This document shows positions 62,593-64,000 of a DNA stretch of 64,000 nt, one piece after another. Origin of the DNA: Pseudarthrobacter sp. BIM B-2242. GTDB lineage: Bacteria > Actinomycetota > Actinomycetes > Actinomycetales > Micrococcaceae. Positions within the stretch are counted from its first letter, which is position 1. Every line of letters starts with the position of its first letter. The stretch is from positions 3,100,001-3,164,000 of the forward strand of contig NZ_CP061721.1 of the NCBI RefSeq assembly GCF_014764445.1, read 5' to 3'. The translations under genes were made by a program, and so were the position numbers. The notes below the pieces were generated by a model, which did no database searches, was not told the DNA's origin, and worked only from the letters and a program-made list of their open reading frames with translations.

Positions 62593-63307
62593 GGCGGCGA
62601 ATCTCCTCCCGCAGCCGGGCGGTGATGACCCCGGTCAGCTGTCCGGCGAGGCCGGCGTCGGTTCGGTGTTCCTCGGTGACGGCCCATTCCCGGACCACCC
62701 GGCCGGGGCGGGAGGACAGCAGCAGCACCCGCTGGCCCAGGCGCACGGCCTCGCGGACGTTGTGCGTGACGAAAACGATGGTGCGCCCGGTTTCCTTCCA
62801 GATGCGTTCCAGCTCGTCGTGGAGGAGGTCGCGGGTGATGGCGTCAAGGGCGGCGAACGGCTCGTCCATCAGCAGCAGCTGCCTGTCCTGCGACAGTGCC
62901 CGGGCCAGTGCCACGCGCTGGCGCATGCCGCCGGAAAGCTCGTGCGGGCGCTTGTCCCCTGCCTCGCCGAGGTGTACCAGGTCCAGGAGTTCGTCGGCCT
63001 TGATGCGGCGCTCAGCTTTCCCCACACCGCGCAGCTTCAGGGCCAGCTCGATGTTCTCCCGCGCGGTCAGCCACGGGAACAGGGCGGCGTCCTGGAACAT
63101 AAACGCTGCTCCGTCGCTGGGTACTTCGAGGGCGCCCGACGTCGGGGCCTCCAGTCCCGCCATGATGTTCAGGAGGGTGGATTTGCCGCAGCCGGACGCA
63201 CCGAGGAGGGCGACGAACTCGCCCGAGCCGATGGTGGCGTTGACATCCTCCAGCACCGGGGCGCCGTCGCCGAAGCGCTTGCCCAGCTGTTCCAGTACGA
63301 CTGGCAT
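62582..63307 (-). CDS. ABC importer ATPase (SsuB-like)
   Basis: This 241-residue ATPase has Walker A GASGCGKSTLLNI, signature LSGGMRQRVALARA, Walker B LLLMDEPFAALD and the switch VTHNVREAV. It belongs to the SsuB/TauB/NrtD group. It lies between the binding-protein gene and the permease gene, overlapping the latter. The substrate is probably an aliphatic sulfonate or nitrate. Confidence 0.92.
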   Translation of the reverse strand: MPVVLEQLGKRFGDGAPVLEDVNATIGSGEFVALLGASGCGKSTLLNIMAGLEAPTSGALEVPSDGAAFMFQDAALFPWLTARENIELALKLRGVGKAERRIKADELLDLVHLGEAGDKRPHELSGGMRQRVALARALSQDRQLLLMDEPFAALDAITRDLLHDELERIWKETGRTIVFVTHNVREAVRLGQRVLLLSSRPGRVVREWAVTEEHRTDAGLAGQLTGVITARLREEIRRHAK

Positions 63308-63348
63308 GGTCCCGTCCTTAGGTTGGTGGTGGTGCGGTGGCGGCGCGG

Positions 63349-64000
63349 TCAGTCCTGGCCGAGGTCCGCGGCGGAGATGGGCTGGCCTGACGTGCCGATG
63401 ACTTCGTTCAGGGCGCGAAGGTCAAACAGGCCGGTGATGTCGGCTTCCTTGGTGGTGCCGGCGTCCGCCCCGTCCTGGAGCAGTTTGGGGTACGTTCCGG
63501 CGAGCGGATCCACGGTGAAAATGACGTTCTGCAGGGACCGGTCGAGGACATCGGCGGAAAGAGCCGCACCGGCTGATTCCAGCAGGGCGGAGTTGATGAC
63601 GTCCGCCTTCTCAGCAGCGGGTGCGCTGTTCAGCCAGGCCACGGCTTCGGCGTGGCCGCGGAGGAGGGCCTTCACGGTGTCCGGGTGTTCGGCGGCGAAC
63701 TTCTTGTTCACAATCAGGATGGTGGTGGGGAATTCGCCTGCCTTGCCGGAAAGGGAACCGTCCCAGAGGTCCTTTTCATCCACCAGCACCTTTGCTCCGG
63801 CGGTCAGCACCAGGCGGGACGCCCACGGCTCAGGCAACCACGCGCCGTCGAGCTTTCCGTCCTGGAACAGCTTCAGGGTCTGCGCGTTGTCGGTGGGGTT
63901 GATGGCGACGTCGCCGCTGCCGTCCACGTTGGTTTTGTATCCCTGCGAAGACAGCCACGCGCGCAAGGCCACGTCCTGCGTGCCGCCAAGCTGCGGGGAC
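63349..64000 (-). CDS. ABC importer substrate-binding protein (SsuA-like), 5' part outside the window
   Basis: The C-terminal 216 residues of a periplasmic-type binding protein of the SsuA/NMT1 family are visible; the frame continues past the window end, so the signal peptide is missing. Recognisable parts are PTDNAQTLKLFQDGKLDGAWLPEPWASRL and FPTTILIVNKKFAAEHPDTVKALL. It is the first gene of the ssu-like operon with the ATPase and permease. Confidence 0.88.
   Translation of the reverse strand, partial: SPQLGGTQDVALRAWLSSQGYKTNVDGSGDVAINPTDNAQTLKLFQDGKLDGAWLPEPWASRLVLTAGAKVLVDEKDLWDGSLSGKAGEFPTTILIVNKKFAAEHPDTVKALLRGHAEAVAWLNSAPAAEKADVINSALLESAGAALSADVLDRSLQNVIFTVDPLAGTYPKLLQDGADAGTTKEADITGLFDLRALNEVIGTSGQPISAADLGQD

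Overview
The window is high-GC (roughly two thirds G+C) chromosomal DNA with dense, short-spaced operons, AUG/GUG starts and purine-rich ribosome-binding sites. The gene content (FprA-type ferredoxin reductases, FurA-KatA pair, PucR-controlled GABA genes, DeoR-controlled arabitol genes of the rbtT/mtlD/xylB type, DUF1206, DUF779, HtpX, YajQ) and the intergenic palindromes point to an actinobacterium of the Micrococcaceae, most likely Arthrobacter or a close relative. This taxonomic reading is inference from gene content; no rRNA gene is present. I see no integrated phage, insertion sequence, CRISPR array or frameshifted gene.

Left part (1-24 kb). An ABC-2 permease at the edge is followed by a WXG100-headed calpain-like cysteine protease whose stop codon overlaps the start of a small lipoprotein gene. 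Then come an acyl-CoA synthetase, thioredoxin, an ABC-2 exporter pair, a hot-dog thioesterase, a potassium channel, a LysM protein with a sortase-like domain behind a structured leader, a CBS protein, tRNA-Tyr, YajQ, HtpX, an MFS exporter, a FurA-KatA oxidative-stress pair with a palindromic operator, a sulfonate/nitrate-type ABC importer operon (binding protein, two permeases, ATPase), and a TetR gene next to an amino-acid permease with which it shares a candidate operator motif.

Middle part (24-46 kb). An aldehyde dehydrogenase / alcohol dehydrogenase / DUF779 set lies next to a GAF-domain regulator. A divergent arabitol-type polyol regulon follows (atlR-xylB against rbtT-mtlD) with a nested palindromic operator between the two halves. 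After fprA, topoisomerase IB and a RarD-like permease comes a five-gene operon for a putative extracellular polysaccharide: a small membrane protein, a processive GT2 synthase, two polysaccharide deacetylases carrying CBM-like modules, and a GH10-family lipoprotein. It is preceded by 740 bases without a convincing gene.

Right part (46-64 kb). GABA/putrescine catabolism (gabT, an aminobutyraldehyde dehydrogenase and a divergent PucR regulator), a CYTH-CHAD protein, an MFS/GntR pair, an AI-2E-type membrane protein, small membrane and hypothetical proteins, a second fprA paralogue, siroheme synthase, and a second ABC importer (ssu-like) cut by the window end. FprA, siroheme synthase and the importer together suggest sulfur (or nitrate) assimilation.

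Three families of short intergenic palindromes recur: one with conserved ends (CCAACGCGGGGTCA, three copies, two of which run over stop codons), one with a conserved core but different arms (two copies), and one of the GGTTTCGACAGGCTCAACC type, a copy of which is translated at the N-terminus of an ABC permease. The strongest leads for something undescribed are the polysaccharide operon with its gene-free leader, the protease/lipoprotein pair, and the palindrome families.
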